A stretch of DNA of 64,000 nucleotides from Caldicellulosiruptor changbaiensis (lineage in GTDB: Bacteria > Bacillota > Thermoanaerobacteria > Caldicellulosiruptorales > Caldicellulosiruptoraceae): the NCBI RefSeq assembly GCF_003999255.1, contig NZ_CP034791.1, forward strand, positions 2,520,501 to 2,584,500, given 5' to 3'. The notes beneath the pieces are model-generated. The model worked only from the letters and a program-made list of their open reading frames with translations. It was not told the DNA's origin and did no database searches. This document shows, in pieces, positions 1 to 8,390 of the stretch (the stretch's first letter is position 1; each line of letters begins with the position of its first letter). The translations under genes were made by a program, and so were the position numbers.

Positions 1-593
1 TTCCAGTATGTTCCTACCTCAACTGCTGCTGCCGCCAAAGACTCACAAGCATTGAGTGAAATAGAGCCAAATGACATCGCAGAAAACATAATAGGTACTT
101 CTAATTCAAGCTGTGGCGGAAGTTTGGTTTTAAGATTACCATTTTCATCAAACTCAAGCTTGTCAGGTTTTCTGCCAATAAAGGTTTTAAGTTCCATTGG
201 CTCTCTCAGCGGGTCAATTGACGGATTTGTAACTTGGCTTGCATTTATCAATAGCTTATCCCAGTAAATTGGTATTGGCTTGTCATTTCCCATACCAGTT
301 AAAAGTATTCCGCCTGTTTCTGCCTGTTTGTATATTTCATTTATATAAGAAGGTAGCCAGTTCGCATTCTCTTTGAATGCATTTTCTGTCTTTTTGATTG
401 TCAGCGCCTTTGTCGGGCACATAACAACACATCTGTGGCACGCAACGCATTTTGAAGAATCTGCAACCACTCTGTCTTCTTCTTCATCATATTCATGAAC
501 TTCGTTTGCGCACTGTCTCACACATACTTTACAGCGAATACACTTTAGCTCGTCCCTTACGACCTCAAATTCGTTTTCATATAGCGAAATCAT
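1..593 (-). CDS. Glutamate synthase FMN (alpha) subunit with N-terminal ferredoxin domain, partial
   Basis: The 3' part lies outside the window. The ATG at 591-593 overlaps the TGA of the upstream amidotransferase gene (ATGA), which fixes the start. Residues about 15-60 carry two 4Fe-4S ferredoxin-like Cys clusters (CIRCKVCVRQC and CVACHRCVVMCP). The next region runs into the glutamate synthase central/FMN domain, with the typical stretch PIMFSAMSFGSIS. In glutamate synthase this domain takes ammonia from the amidotransferase and makes glutamate from 2-oxoglutarate at an FMN/Fe-S centre in the cytoplasm. Separate genes for the amidotransferase and synthase domains are common in archaea, Thermotogae and Clostridia. 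The GXGXG subunit and an NAD(P)H-oxidising subunit are expected downstream, outside this window. Confidence 0.85.
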   Translation of the reverse strand, partial: MISLYENEFEVVRDELKCIRCKVCVRQCANEVHEYDEEEDRVVADSSKCVACHRCVVMCPTKALTIKKTENAFKENANWLPSYINEIYKQAETGGILLTGMGNDKPIPIYWDKLLINASQVTNPSIDPLREPMELKTFIGRKPDKLEFDENGNLKTKLPPQLELEVPIMFSAMSFGSISLNACESLAAAAVEVGTYW

Positions 594-1684
594 ACTATCA
601 CCCCTTCGTCCAAAGTAACATAAACAGCTTCGCCACCCTTTGGCATCCAAACCTTTTCTGGGTCTTTGCAAATTTCTCTAATAGCCGACTCTTCTGATGC
701 AACATACACAAAATCGCCTTTTTGTGCTGCAACCAGCGGTCTTAGCTTTATCCTATCATTTAATGCTAATATTCCGTTTGAGAAACCTAAAATGATAGAA
801 AATGGTCCATTTACAAGGCATGACTGATATACTGCCCTGATAGCTCTCAGTTTCTCTCTTTCTTGTTCGCTTTGCCTGTCGATCACACTCCAAAACGGCG
901 CTGCTAACGCTTTTGTTGCAATCTCAACAGGAAGTCTGTGCCTTCTTAGAAGAAGGTCAAAAAGATATGCCATGACCTCGGTGTCTGTTCTGAGTGTACA
1001 TTTGTATCCAAACATCTCTAAGTACCTATAATTTGTGCCATATGACGAAATCTCGCCATTGTGGACAATTGACCAGTCAAGCAGCGTAAATGGATGCGCA
1101 CCGCCCCACCAACCAGGTGTGTTTGTCGGAAATCTTGAGTGCGCTGTCCAGATGTATGCTTTGTACTCATCAATTCTGAAAAACTCGCCTATGTCCTCAG
1201 GATACCCAACTCCTTTGAATGCGCCCATGTTCTTACCGCTTGAAAAGACATATGCACCATCAATCTGGCTGTTTATAAACATAACACTGTCCACCACAAA
1301 GTCCTCTTCTGTTTTTTCTGTGTCTCTCAGCCTTTTTTCAAGAGGCTTTACAAAATATCGCCAAACAATTGGAGCGTTTTGAATGCTTGAAACCTTTCTT
1401 GTTGGAATAACCTCACTCTCTAATATTTCAAAGTTTTGGTTTAGAAAGTGTTCTGTGTCCTCTTTTGCTTTTATATCATCAAAGAATAGATGAAAAGCAT
1501 ACCAGTCTTTCCTGTCAGGATAGATTCCATATGCTGCAAACCCGCCACCAAGTCCATTTCCTCTCTCTTTCATAATTGCAATGGAATTTATAATGTCTGT
1601 ACCAGAAACCCTCACACCCTTCTTGTTTATAAACCCAGAAATAGCACAACCTGATGGAATCCTAACTTGGCCTTCTCTTAGCAA
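590..1684 (-). CDS. Class II glutamine amidotransferase subunit of split glutamate synthase
   Basis: A 364-residue protein that starts with TTG behind an AGGAGGT ribosome site seven bases upstream. It looks like a stand-alone glutamine amidotransferase (GltB domain 1) that hydrolyses glutamine and hands ammonia to the FMN subunit encoded next. Supporting stretches are PSGCAISG near the N-terminus, with Cys13 as the candidate nucleophile, and SRFPTNTPGWWGGAHPF and WSIVHNGEISSYGTN, which are typical of the class II amidotransferase fold. The nucleophile is not the second residue, so N-terminal processing or an alternative arrangement is needed. The gene overlaps the FMN subunit by four bases and is first in the operon. 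Confidence 0.82.
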   Translation of the reverse strand: MLREGQVRIPSGCAISGFINKKGVRVSGTDIINSIAIMKERGNGLGGGFAAYGIYPDRKDWYAFHLFFDDIKAKEDTEHFLNQNFEILESEVIPTRKVSSIQNAPIVWRYFVKPLEKRLRDTEKTEEDFVVDSVMFINSQIDGAYVFSSGKNMGAFKGVGYPEDIGEFFRIDEYKAYIWTAHSRFPTNTPGWWGGAHPFTLLDWSIVHNGEISSYGTNYRYLEMFGYKCTLRTDTEVMAYLFDLLLRRHRLPVEIATKALAAPFWSVIDRQSEQEREKLRAIRAVYQSCLVNGPFSIILGFSNGILALNDRIKLRPLVAAQKGDFVYVASEESAIREICKDPEKVWMPKGGEAVYVTLDEGVIV

Positions 1685-1807
1685 TTTTTATACCTCCTGT
1701 ATATAAATTGAAATTTTATTTACATCTCTTCCCTTTTTTGATAAAATCTTAATATATTTTGCATTCAAAGAACAACAATTATACATGTATACAATGGGTT
1801 AAATTTA

Positions 1808-1836
1808 ATTATAGCAGCAAATTCTTAAACAATCAA
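1808..1836 (-). promoter_or_regulatory. SigA-type promoter of the glutamate synthase operon
   Basis: On the minus strand TTGATT (1831-1836) and TATAAT (1808-1813) are separated by 17 bases. The implied start lies about 120 bases upstream of the amidotransferase gene. Confidence 0.6.
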
Positions 1837-1863
1837 TAATAAATTGAGGTAAATTTTTTGCTT

Positions 1864-1912
1864 CTTGCAAGTTGAGAATAAAAAACTTGCAATTTTGGTA
1901 CAGAACTTGCAA
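1864..1912. repeat. Three CTTGCAA direct repeats in the glutamate synthase/cupin intergenic region
   Basis: CTTGCAA occurs at 1864-1870, 1886-1892 and 1906-1912, so the copies start 22 and 20 bases apart, about two helical turns. The first copy sits in the near palindrome CTTGCAAGTTG. They lie just upstream of the glutamate synthase promoter and upstream of the cupin gene, a place suited to an activator or repressor. The binding protein is unknown. Confidence 0.4.
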
Positions 1913-2034
1913 AACATTGGGTGTTAAAATAAAAAGCAAAAAATTTTGAATATATCTTCTAGTTGCAATGATTATGGGTTAGAATTTAAGTATAACATAC
2001 TAAAGAGAAAAAATGAATTTTTTGAGGTGATAAA

Positions 2035-2358
2035 ATGCCAAAACGAAACATAAATGAGCAGCCATCGTTGTTTGGTGATCCCGGATTTTCCTCGTGGGGA
2101 ATTGCCTATTACAAAAAAGGACAAAAAAACATTGTAGAAAGACATACACACGACTGTGATGAGTACTATTTTGTGCTTGAGGGTAAAATAAAAGTAATTT
2201 CAGAAGAGAGGGAATACATACTTGAAAAAGGTGATATGCTTTGGACAAGGATGGGGGATTTTCATGAAATTGTAGAAGCTTTAGAGGACACAACAATGTT
2301 TTGGTTGGAAGGTCCTCTTATGGGCAAAAGACGAAAAGGGCATCAGTATGAGCCATGA
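2035..2358 (+). CDS. Small single-domain cupin protein
   Basis: A 107-residue protein with one conserved beta-barrel. Cupin motif 1 is seen as HTHDCDEYYFVLEG (two His and a Glu that normally bind a metal). Motif 2 is visible as a Gly-Asp...His stretch (GDMLWTRMGDFHE). The size fits a stand-alone cupin with no catalytic partner domain, and the substrate cannot be read from sequence. The ribosome site is GAGGTGATAAA before the ATG. It diverges from the glutamate synthase operon and shares with it an intergenic region carrying repeated CTTGCAA motifs. A strong bidirectional terminator follows directly. Confidence 0.75.
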   Translation: MPKRNINEQPSLFGDPGFSSWGIAYYKKGQKNIVERHTHDCDEYYFVLEGKIKVISEEREYILEKGDMLWTRMGDFHEIVEALEDTTMFWLEGPLMGKRRKGHQYEP

Positions 2359-2364
2359 AAAAAT

Positions 2365-2404
2365 GGAGCTGTCACAACCCTCTTGATGTGACAGCCCCTT
2401 TTTC
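2365..2404. terminator. Bidirectional intrinsic terminator between cupin and livF
   Basis: A 12-bp stem (GGAGCTGTCACA with TGTGACAGCCCC, one G-U pair) has a T run on the plus side (2399-2403) and an A run on its left, so it can end both converging transcripts. Confidence 0.8.
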
Positions 2405-3116
2405 ATCCTCCTAAGTATGCCTTTTTTACATCCGGATTTGAAGCCACTTCTTGGGATGTACCACTTAAAACTATCCTACCTGTCTCTATTACATACGCCC
2501 TGTTTGCAACGCTCAGTGCCATGTTGGCATTTTGTTCAATCAGAAGTATTGTAGTTCCACGTGCATTTATCTCTTTTATAATTTCAAATATCTCACTTAC
2601 CAAAATAGGCGCCAAACCCATAGATGGCTCATCCAATAAAAGAAGCCTTGGACGTGACATTAAAGCTCTTCCAATTGCTAACATCTGCTGCTCTCCACCA
2701 GAAAGTGTACCTGCTAACTGATTTCTTCTTTCATATAGTCTTGGAAACCTTTCAAAAACAATTTTGAGGTCTTTTTCTACCTCAGATCTGTCTTTCCTCA
2801 CATACGCACCAAGCTCCAAATTCTCAATCACAGTCATCTCTGGAAATACTCTTCTTCCCTCGGGTACATGAGAAATTCCACTTTTTACAATCTCTATTGG
2901 AGATTTTTTGGTCAAGTCTTCATTTTCGAAATAGATGCTACCTGTTCGAGGTTTTAAAAGACCTGAAATTGTTTTTAACAATGTAGACTTTCCAGCACCA
3001 TTTGCACCAATCAGTGTCACAATTTCTCCTTCATCAACCTCAAGTGATACAGAAAAAAGTGCTTGAATAGCTCCATAAAAAACATCCATATTTTGAACAC
3101 TAAGAAGCAAAGCCAA
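2403..3116 (-). CDS. livF: Branched-chain amino acid ABC transporter ATPase LivF
   Basis: An ABC ATPase of about 237 residues with Walker A GANGAGKST, signature LSGGEQQ, Walker B LLLLDEPSMGLAP and the H-loop replaced by LLIEQNANMAL, which is typical of LivF. With LivG it powers uptake of branched-chain or related amino acids through LivHM. A GTG at 3122 sits on the ribosome site; TTG at 3116 gives better spacing and is used here. It overlaps the end of livG by about 17 bases. It is the last gene of the ald-livJHMGF operon and ends at a terminator shared with the cupin gene. Confidence 0.9.
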   Translation of the reverse strand: MALLLSVQNMDVFYGAIQALFSVSLEVDEGEIVTLIGANGAGKSTLLKTISGLLKPRTGSIYFENEDLTKKSPIEIVKSGISHVPEGRRVFPEMTVIENLELGAYVRKDRSEVEKDLKIVFERFPRLYERRNQLAGTLSGGEQQMLAIGRALMSRPRLLLLDEPSMGLAPILVSEIFEIIKEINARGTTILLIEQNANMALSVANRAYVIETGRIVLSGTSQEVASNPDVKKAYLGG

Positions 3117-3873
3117 AGTCACCCTCTCCCAAATATGCCTTAATTACACGTGGATTTCTCTTAATCTCAACAGGTGTCCCCTCAGCTATGACCTCTCCAT
3201 AGTCAAGAACATATATTCTTTCACAAATATCCATTACAACTGACATGTCATGCTCTATTAAAAGTATTGTCAAATTAAACTTTTCTTTGATAAACTTGAT
3301 GAGATTTTTTAACTCCTGAGTTTCTTGGGGATTCATGCCAGCTGCAGGTTCATCCAGCAAAAGTAGTTTAGGTGATGTCGCTAAAGCCCTCACAATTTCA
3401 AGTTTTCTCTGTTCACCATAGGGGAGGTTTTTAGCAAGCTCATTTCTTTTCTCATACAAACCGAATATCTTCAATAGCTCCTCTGCTTTTTTCAAATACT
3501 CCTCTTCTTCCTTTATAAACTTTTTGTTTCTCAGGATAGCATCAAGCAAACTATATTTTACATTTTTGTGAAATGCAATTCTTACATTGTCAAGTACAGT
3601 CAGCTCTCTAAAAAGCCTTATATTTTGAAATGTCCTTGAAATACCCATAACAGCTATTTGGTAAGTTTTTTTGTTAGTTATATCACTATTTTCAAACCTT
3701 ATATATCCCCTGTTTGGTGTATAAAGTCCAAGAATGACATTGAAAACTGTTGTTTTACCTGCACCATTCGGACCGATAAGACCAATGATTTTCCCTTCAT
3801 CCACATCAATCTCTACATTGTTGAGGGCAATAATACCTCCAAAATTCATTGTCACTCCTTTTAATTTAAGCAT
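3100..3873 (-). CDS. livG: Branched-chain amino acid ABC transporter ATPase LivG
   Basis: A 257-residue ABC ATPase. Walker A is GPNGAGKTTVFN, the signature region LPYGEQRKLEI, Walker B LLLLDEPAAGMNP, and the switch His is in LIEHDMSVV. The Gly-Met-Asn-Pro after Walker B and the C-terminal IKAYLGE tail are LivG hallmarks. It starts at ATG behind GGAGGGG. It sits between livM and livF with almost no spacing, as in a standard liv operon. Confidence 0.92.
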   Translation of the reverse strand: MLKLKGVTMNFGGIIALNNVEIDVDEGKIIGLIGPNGAGKTTVFNVILGLYTPNRGYIRFENSDITNKKTYQIAVMGISRTFQNIRLFRELTVLDNVRIAFHKNVKYSLLDAILRNKKFIKEEEEYLKKAEELLKIFGLYEKRNELAKNLPYGEQRKLEIVRALATSPKLLLLDEPAAGMNPQETQELKNLIKFIKEKFNLTILLIEHDMSVVMDICERIYVLDYGEVIAEGTPVEIKRNPRVIKAYLGEGDFGFAS

Positions 3874-3875
3874 CT

Positions 3876-4811
3876 TTAAACTCCCCTCCTTTGAAATGAG
3901 AGTATATCTGAAAGTCTTATCTCTCTTTTTCCTAAAAGTCCCTGTGGCCTGAACAACATTATGATTATCAAAATAATTGAATAGAGCACCATTCGCACGG
4001 CAGGCACATTTTGAAGCAGCGTTGAGACAATTGTCAGCACTATAGCAGCTATTATTGAACCTGACAAGCTCCCCAAACCACCTAAAACCACCATAACAAG
4101 GATGTCTATTGATTTAAAAAAGTTGAATATGTCTGGCTGAATAAATCCAAAGTAACCAGCATACATTCCTCCACCAATTCCCGCAAAAAATGCGCCTATC
4201 ACAAATGCTAGTACTTTAAAAAGTGTTGTATTAATCCCTATGGTCTCTGCCGCTATCTCGTCTTCTCTTACTGCTACCATCGCTCTTCCATAAGAAGAGT
4301 TTATAATGTTTGAGAGGATTATTATGGTCAAAATCGCAATGACATAGTAGCCAGTCCAGTCAATTCCCTGAGGTATATCACTGATACCGCTTGCGCCGCC
4401 TAAATAGTCGATATTTTGTATAACAACCCTGATAATTTCTGCAAATCCCAATGTGGCAATAGCTAAGTAGTCACCTCTTAATCTTAGCACTGGAAGTCCT
4501 ATAATAAGCCCTGCAAAGGCTGCAAAAACCCCACCTATCAAAAGACTTAAATAAAATGGAAGCGGTTTGGGAAGAGTTATCAAAACAGCCACAGTATATG
4601 CTCCAATTGCCATAAACCCTGCATGCCCTAAGGAAAACTGTCCTGTGATCCCACTTATTAAATTCAAACTTGTTGCAAGTATTATATTAAGAAGAATCAA
4701 AAGGATGTTTAGCTTGATATAATCATCAATTATTCCCACTTTCATGCCCAATGTAAAAATAGCATAAATTATCAAAATCACAGCCAGGATTAATATCCTT
4801 TTTCTCATCAT
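3876..4811 (-). CDS. livM: Branched-chain amino acid ABC transporter permease LivM
   Basis: A 311-residue polytopic membrane protein with about eight to nine hydrophobic segments. The stretch GQFSLGHAGFMAIGAYT and the cytoplasmic loop GRAMVAVREDEIAAETIGIN (the EAA-like loop that contacts the ATPases) are typical of LivM. It starts at one of two adjacent ATG codons behind AAGGTGTG. It forms the permease heterodimer with LivH. Confidence 0.92.
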   Translation of the reverse strand: MMRKRILILAVILIIYAIFTLGMKVGIIDDYIKLNILLILLNIILATSLNLISGITGQFSLGHAGFMAIGAYTVAVLITLPKPLPFYLSLLIGGVFAAFAGLIIGLPVLRLRGDYLAIATLGFAEIIRVVIQNIDYLGGASGISDIPQGIDWTGYYVIAILTIIILSNIINSSYGRAMVAVREDEIAAETIGINTTLFKVLAFVIGAFFAGIGGGMYAGYFGFIQPDIFNFFKSIDILVMVVLGGLGSLSGSIIAAIVLTIVSTLLQNVPAVRMVLYSIILIIIMLFRPQGLLGKREIRLSDILSFQRRGV

Positions 4812-4820
4812 TTCCCACTA

Positions 4821-5705
4821 TCACACCTTTTCCTTTAAACTCTTACCAAGCAAACCAGCTGGTTTGAATAACAAAATCAGTACCAAGATTGCAAATGCAA
4901 CTGCATCTTTGTACATTGAACTGCCATACCCACTTACAAATGTCTCAATAATCCCAAGTGAAAAACCTCCCAGCAATGCCCCTGGAATAACCCCTATTCC
5001 GCCAAACACCGCTGCAATAAACGCCTTTATTCCTGGTAACACACCCATCAGAGGGTTGATGGTGTTATAATACAGGCCTACCAACACACCAGCAGCACCG
5101 GCAAGGCTCGAACCAATAGCAAATGTATATGAAATGGTCTTGTCAATATCAATCCCCATTAGCTTTGCAGCATCCATGTCTTGAGAAACTGCTCTCATGG
5201 CTTTCCCTATCTTTGTATTCTTAACAATGTAGTTGAGCACTATCATCAGGATTATTGTAATAATGAGAAGATATACCTGTTTGTTATTTACAACTATATT
5301 GCCATGTAAAAAGTGGTAATTCTTTTCTTCTATGAGGCGGGGGAAGACCCGAGAGTCTGCCCCCATTATAAGTTGCATGAAGTTTTCTAAAAAGAGAGAA
5401 ACACCAATTGCAGTAATCAAAATAGAAATTTTGGGTGAGTTTCTAAGTGGTTTATACGCTATTTTTTCTACGATAATTCCACAAAGTGCGCAAAATACCA
5501 TTGCAGCTATCAAACATCCAACCAGATTGAGTTTGAGATAGACAGCTGCCAAAAATCCAATGTAAGCACCAAGCATGAACACATCTCCATGTGCAAAGTT
5601 TATAAACTTCAAAATTCCATAGACCATTGTGTAGCCTAAAGCAATCAGGGCATAAACACTACCTAAGGTGATCCCATTGATTAGCTGCTGGACAAATGTA
5701 GACAA
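4821..5705 (-). CDS. livH: Branched-chain amino acid ABC transporter permease LivH
   Basis: A multispanning permease of 294 residues. The start is placed at TTG (5703-5705), eight bases downstream of an AGAGGTGA ribosome site, giving the usual LivH length; the frame stays open upstream to an ATG at 5756, but that lacks a ribosome site. Family marks include GYTMVYGILKFINFAHGD near the N-terminus, the loop GKAMRAVSQDMDAAKLMGID and a C-terminal LLFKPAGLLGK. It lies between the binding-protein gene and livM in the operon. Confidence 0.92.
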   Translation of the reverse strand: MSTFVQQLINGITLGSVYALIALGYTMVYGILKFINFAHGDVFMLGAYIGFLAAVYLKLNLVGCLIAAMVFCALCGIIVEKIAYKPLRNSPKISILITAIGVSLFLENFMQLIMGADSRVFPRLIEEKNYHFLHGNIVVNNKQVYLLIITIILMIVLNYIVKNTKIGKAMRAVSQDMDAAKLMGIDIDKTISYTFAIGSSLAGAAGVLVGLYYNTINPLMGVLPGIKAFIAAVFGGIGVIPGALLGGFSLGIIETFVSGYGSSMYKDAVAFAILVLILLFKPAGLLGKSLKEKV

Positions 5706-5782
5706 TATATATGTCACCTCTTTTCTTAGCGCACTTGTTCTTTTTTTTATGCCCATTTATTGTTTTTTTAAAAATTACATCT

Positions 5783-6958
5783 CTACGGATTTATCTTTTG
5801 TTTAAATACCTGAACACCGTTTTTGAGTTCTATAATCACCGCAGCCTTTTGGGCATTGTGATATTTGTTTATAGTAATGACTCCTGTCACACCTGCAAAA
5901 TTTTTGGTATCTTCTAATGCTTTTCGCAGTTTTTCTCTATCTGTTGTTGAATTTGCACGTTTTATTGCGTCAGCTACAAGATAAACAAGGTCGTACGAGG
6001 TTGCTACAAAAGCATTTGGTTCATTTTTGTATAGCTGCTTATATTTTTTAATGAAATCCTGAACTTTTTTATCGGGATCTTGACCAGAATAATGTGTTGA
6101 GAAATAAACATTATTAGCATACTTACTGCCTGCTTTTTCGGCAACCTTTGGATCGTCAAACCCGTCGCCACCCATTATTGGAACTTTAATTCCAAGCTCA
6201 CGTGCTTGTTTAATTATCAAACCTGCCTCATCATAATAAACAGGTGCAAAAATTGCCTCGGGGTTCTTTGCTTTTATCTTTGTAAGGATTCCACTAAACT
6301 CCTGCTCACTTTTAGCAAATGCCTCTTCGGCAACAATCTTACCTCCTCCTTTTGTGAAAGCAACTTTAAAGTTTTTTTCTAAACCTTTACTGTAATCCGA
6401 AGAAGCATCGTATATAATAGCAACAGATTTTACTTTGAGAGTTTTTAAAGCAAATTTAGCCATCACATCACCTTGGAATGAATCATTAAAGCACACTCTG
6501 AACACATATGCTTTTGTTTTACCTGTTCTTTCGTCAAGTGTAAGCTTGTCATCTGTAGCTGTAGGCGAGATAATTGGAATTTTGTATTTCATGGCTGCAA
6601 CGGCTGCTGACTTTGTTGCACCTGATGTTGTACACCCTAAAATTGCAAGAACATTCTCTTTTGTTGCAAGCCTTGTTGCAATATTAAGGGCTTCGGTTTT
6701 ATCAGACTTATTGTCAAATATTACAAGCTCTATCTTTTTGCCCAAGATACCGCCTTTTTTGTTTATCTCATCTGTTGCCATCTTGATTCCCTCTAACGCT
6801 CTTTGACCATATTGAGCAACAGCTCCCGAAAGCTCTAAATTCACCCCAAGCTTAATAGTACTACTTGACTTTGAGTAACTCAAAAGGCAGCTGCCAACAA
6901 GAAGGGTAAAAATAGCTATAAACACTACTACTCTTTTGAAAACTTTGCCAAACTTCAT
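5783..6958 (-). CDS. Amino-acid ABC transporter substrate-binding protein (LivJ/LivK family), copy 1
   Basis: A 391-residue secreted receptor. Residues 1-30 form a signal peptide with basic start, hydrophobic core and a possible lipobox ending VGSC, so it may be a lipoprotein. The mature part is a type I periplasmic-binding fold (Peripla_BP_6): LSGAVAQYGQ, the hinge-region TKENVLAILGCTTSGATKS and a ligand-contact Tyr-Asp-Glu stretch. It is clearly paralogous to the protein at 13494-14687. Ribosome site AAGGAGGAGAGG. Its place before livHMGF makes it the likely receptor for that transporter. The ligand could be alanine, proline or branched-chain amino acids and cannot be set from sequence. Confidence 0.88.
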   Translation of the reverse strand: MKFGKVFKRVVVFIAIFTLLVGSCLLSYSKSSSTIKLGVNLELSGAVAQYGQRALEGIKMATDEINKKGGILGKKIELVIFDNKSDKTEALNIATRLATKENVLAILGCTTSGATKSAAVAAMKYKIPIISPTATDDKLTLDERTGKTKAYVFRVCFNDSFQGDVMAKFALKTLKVKSVAIIYDASSDYSKGLEKNFKVAFTKGGGKIVAEEAFAKSEQEFSGILTKIKAKNPEAIFAPVYYDEAGLIIKQARELGIKVPIMGGDGFDDPKVAEKAGSKYANNVYFSTHYSGQDPDKKVQDFIKKYKQLYKNEPNAFVATSYDLVYLVADAIKRANSTTDREKLRKALEDTKNFAGVTGVITINKYHNAQKAAVIIELKNGVQVFKQKINP

Positions 6959-7001
6959 TTTTACCTCTCCTCCTTATCCTTGAAGATTTTTCTAAATCGT
7001 T

Positions 7002-8120
7002 TTATTGTAAAACTACCAATGGGTCGGCATAATTAAAGCCAAGAGATTTTGCAACACCTTCATGAGTTATCATTCCATCACACACATTTAAGCCCCTTCT
7101 TAACTCTGGGTTCTCCCGAAGAGCTCTTTTGTATCCTTTGTTCGCAATTTCAAGAACATATCGAAATGTTGCATTTGTCAAAGCTATTGTAGATGTTCTT
7201 GGAACAGCCCCAGGAATGTTTGCAACACAATAATGAACAACCCCATGTTTTATAAAATATGGATTTTCATGAGTTGTAACTCTATCAATTGTTTCAACAC
7301 ATCCTCCCTGGTCAATGGCTACGTCAACTATAACAGCACCATTTTTCATTTCTTTTACCATCTGTTCTGTGACCAGTTTTGGTGCTCTATACCCCGGAAT
7401 TAAAACAGCCCCTATCAAAACATCTGCATCCTTAACAGATTCTTCAATTGTATAATAGTTAGAAACACGGGTCTGAATTGAACTTCCGAATATATCATCT
7501 AAATAGGTCAATCTCTTGATGTCAACATCCAAAACAGTTACCTTCGCGCCCATACCAATTGCTATTTTAGCTGCATTCAAGCCAACAACACCACCTCCCA
7601 ATATCACAACATTTCCTCTTTCTACACCTGGAACACCGCTGAGGAGCACTCCTCGCCCGCCGTTGTGCTTTTCTAAAAGCCATGCAGCAATCTGAACTGA
7701 CAGTCTACCAGCTATCTCACTCATTGGTCGTAAAAGTGGCAAGCTTCCATCATCTTCTTGAACTGTTTCATATGCTATTGCAATTACACCTTTTTTGAGC
7801 AACACTTGGGTCAGTTCTTGATTTGATGCTAAATGAAGATAAGTAAAGAGTATTTTTCCTTCTTCCAAAAACTCATACTCGCTCTTTTGAGGTTCTTTGA
7901 CCTTTACTATCATCTCGCAGCTGTGGTATATCTCATCTGGCGTATCTACAATTACAGCACCAGCCTTTATATATTCTTGGTCAGAAAAGCCACTTCCTTC
8001 CCCTGCTCCTTTTTCAATGTAGACCTGATGTGAAGCTTCAACCAGGGCTTTAACCCCCCACGGGGTTAGCGCCACCCTATTTTCATTTTCTTTTACCTCT
8101 TTAGGAACTCCAATTTTCAT
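7002..8120 (-). CDS. ald: Alanine dehydrogenase
   Basis: A 372-residue NAD-dependent alanine dehydrogenase (alanine to pyruvate, ammonia and NADH). It shows MKIGVPKEVKENENRVALTP, the substrate Lys in VKVKEP, the His in YLHLAS, and the NAD-binding stretch VVILGGGVVGLNAAKIA. The start is ATG 8120 behind a GGGGG ribosome site; an upstream in-frame start at 8141 would add seven unneeded residues. It is the first gene of the ald-liv operon and is preceded by a promoter-hairpin leader nearly identical to that of the proline-reductase operon. In context it would supply reducing power in a Stickland-type fermentation. Confidence 0.93.
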   Translation of the reverse strand: MKIGVPKEVKENENRVALTPWGVKALVEASHQVYIEKGAGEGSGFSDQEYIKAGAVIVDTPDEIYHSCEMIVKVKEPQKSEYEFLEEGKILFTYLHLASNQELTQVLLKKGVIAIAYETVQEDDGSLPLLRPMSEIAGRLSVQIAAWLLEKHNGGRGVLLSGVPGVERGNVVILGGGVVGLNAAKIAIGMGAKVTVLDVDIKRLTYLDDIFGSSIQTRVSNYYTIEESVKDADVLIGAVLIPGYRAPKLVTEQMVKEMKNGAVIVDVAIDQGGCVETIDRVTTHENPYFIKHGVVHYCVANIPGAVPRTSTIALTNATFRYVLEIANKGYKRALRENPELRRGLNVCDGMITHEGVAKSLGFNYADPLVVLQ

Positions 8121-8246
8121 AGGTATTTTACCCCCTTGCAAATAATGCTGTTGAAATGATATAATTGTGGATACATTGTCGACTTTTAAAATCCCTTCTT
8201 AAAAAGAGAAGTAATGCTGGGCAACAGGTTTTTTTTAATTGAAAAA

Positions 8247-8281
8247 GGCGAAGGTCCCCCTTTCCGAGAGGCACCTTCGCC
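8247..8281 (-). terminator. Promoter-proximal hairpin/intrinsic terminator in the ald-liv leader
   Basis: On the minus strand GGCGAAGGT pairs with ACCTTCGCC and is followed by TTTTT. It starts only about 17-20 bases after the predicted transcription start and so lies between promoter and gene. It may end transcription from prdF, act as an attenuator, or both. The same sequence, loop included, recurs at 16300-16333. Confidence 0.65.
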
Positions 8282-8306
8282 TTTCTTTCTTTATTCTTTT
8301 GCTGAT

Positions 8307-8335
8307 ATTTTAACCAATTTTATCTGACCTGTCAA
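8307..8335 (-). promoter_or_regulatory. SigA-type promoter of the ald-livJHMGF operon
   Basis: Minus strand: a perfect TTGACA (8330-8335), a 17-base spacer and TAAAAT (8307-8312). Transcription would start near 8300, just before a strong hairpin. Confidence 0.7.
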
Positions 8336-8390
8336 TTCCAAAAAATTATTCATTATTGCCTCAAAAATTGTGTATTTTGTTAGATTAAAC

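Noticed and set aside
590-1684. Amidotransferase as asparagine synthase or GlmS
   Set aside because: There is no synthetase or isomerase domain, and it overlaps the glutamate synthase FMN subunit gene.
1864-1912. CTTGCAA repeats as a CRISPR array
   Set aside because: The repeats are only 7 bases, with 13-15 bases between them, and there is no cas gene.
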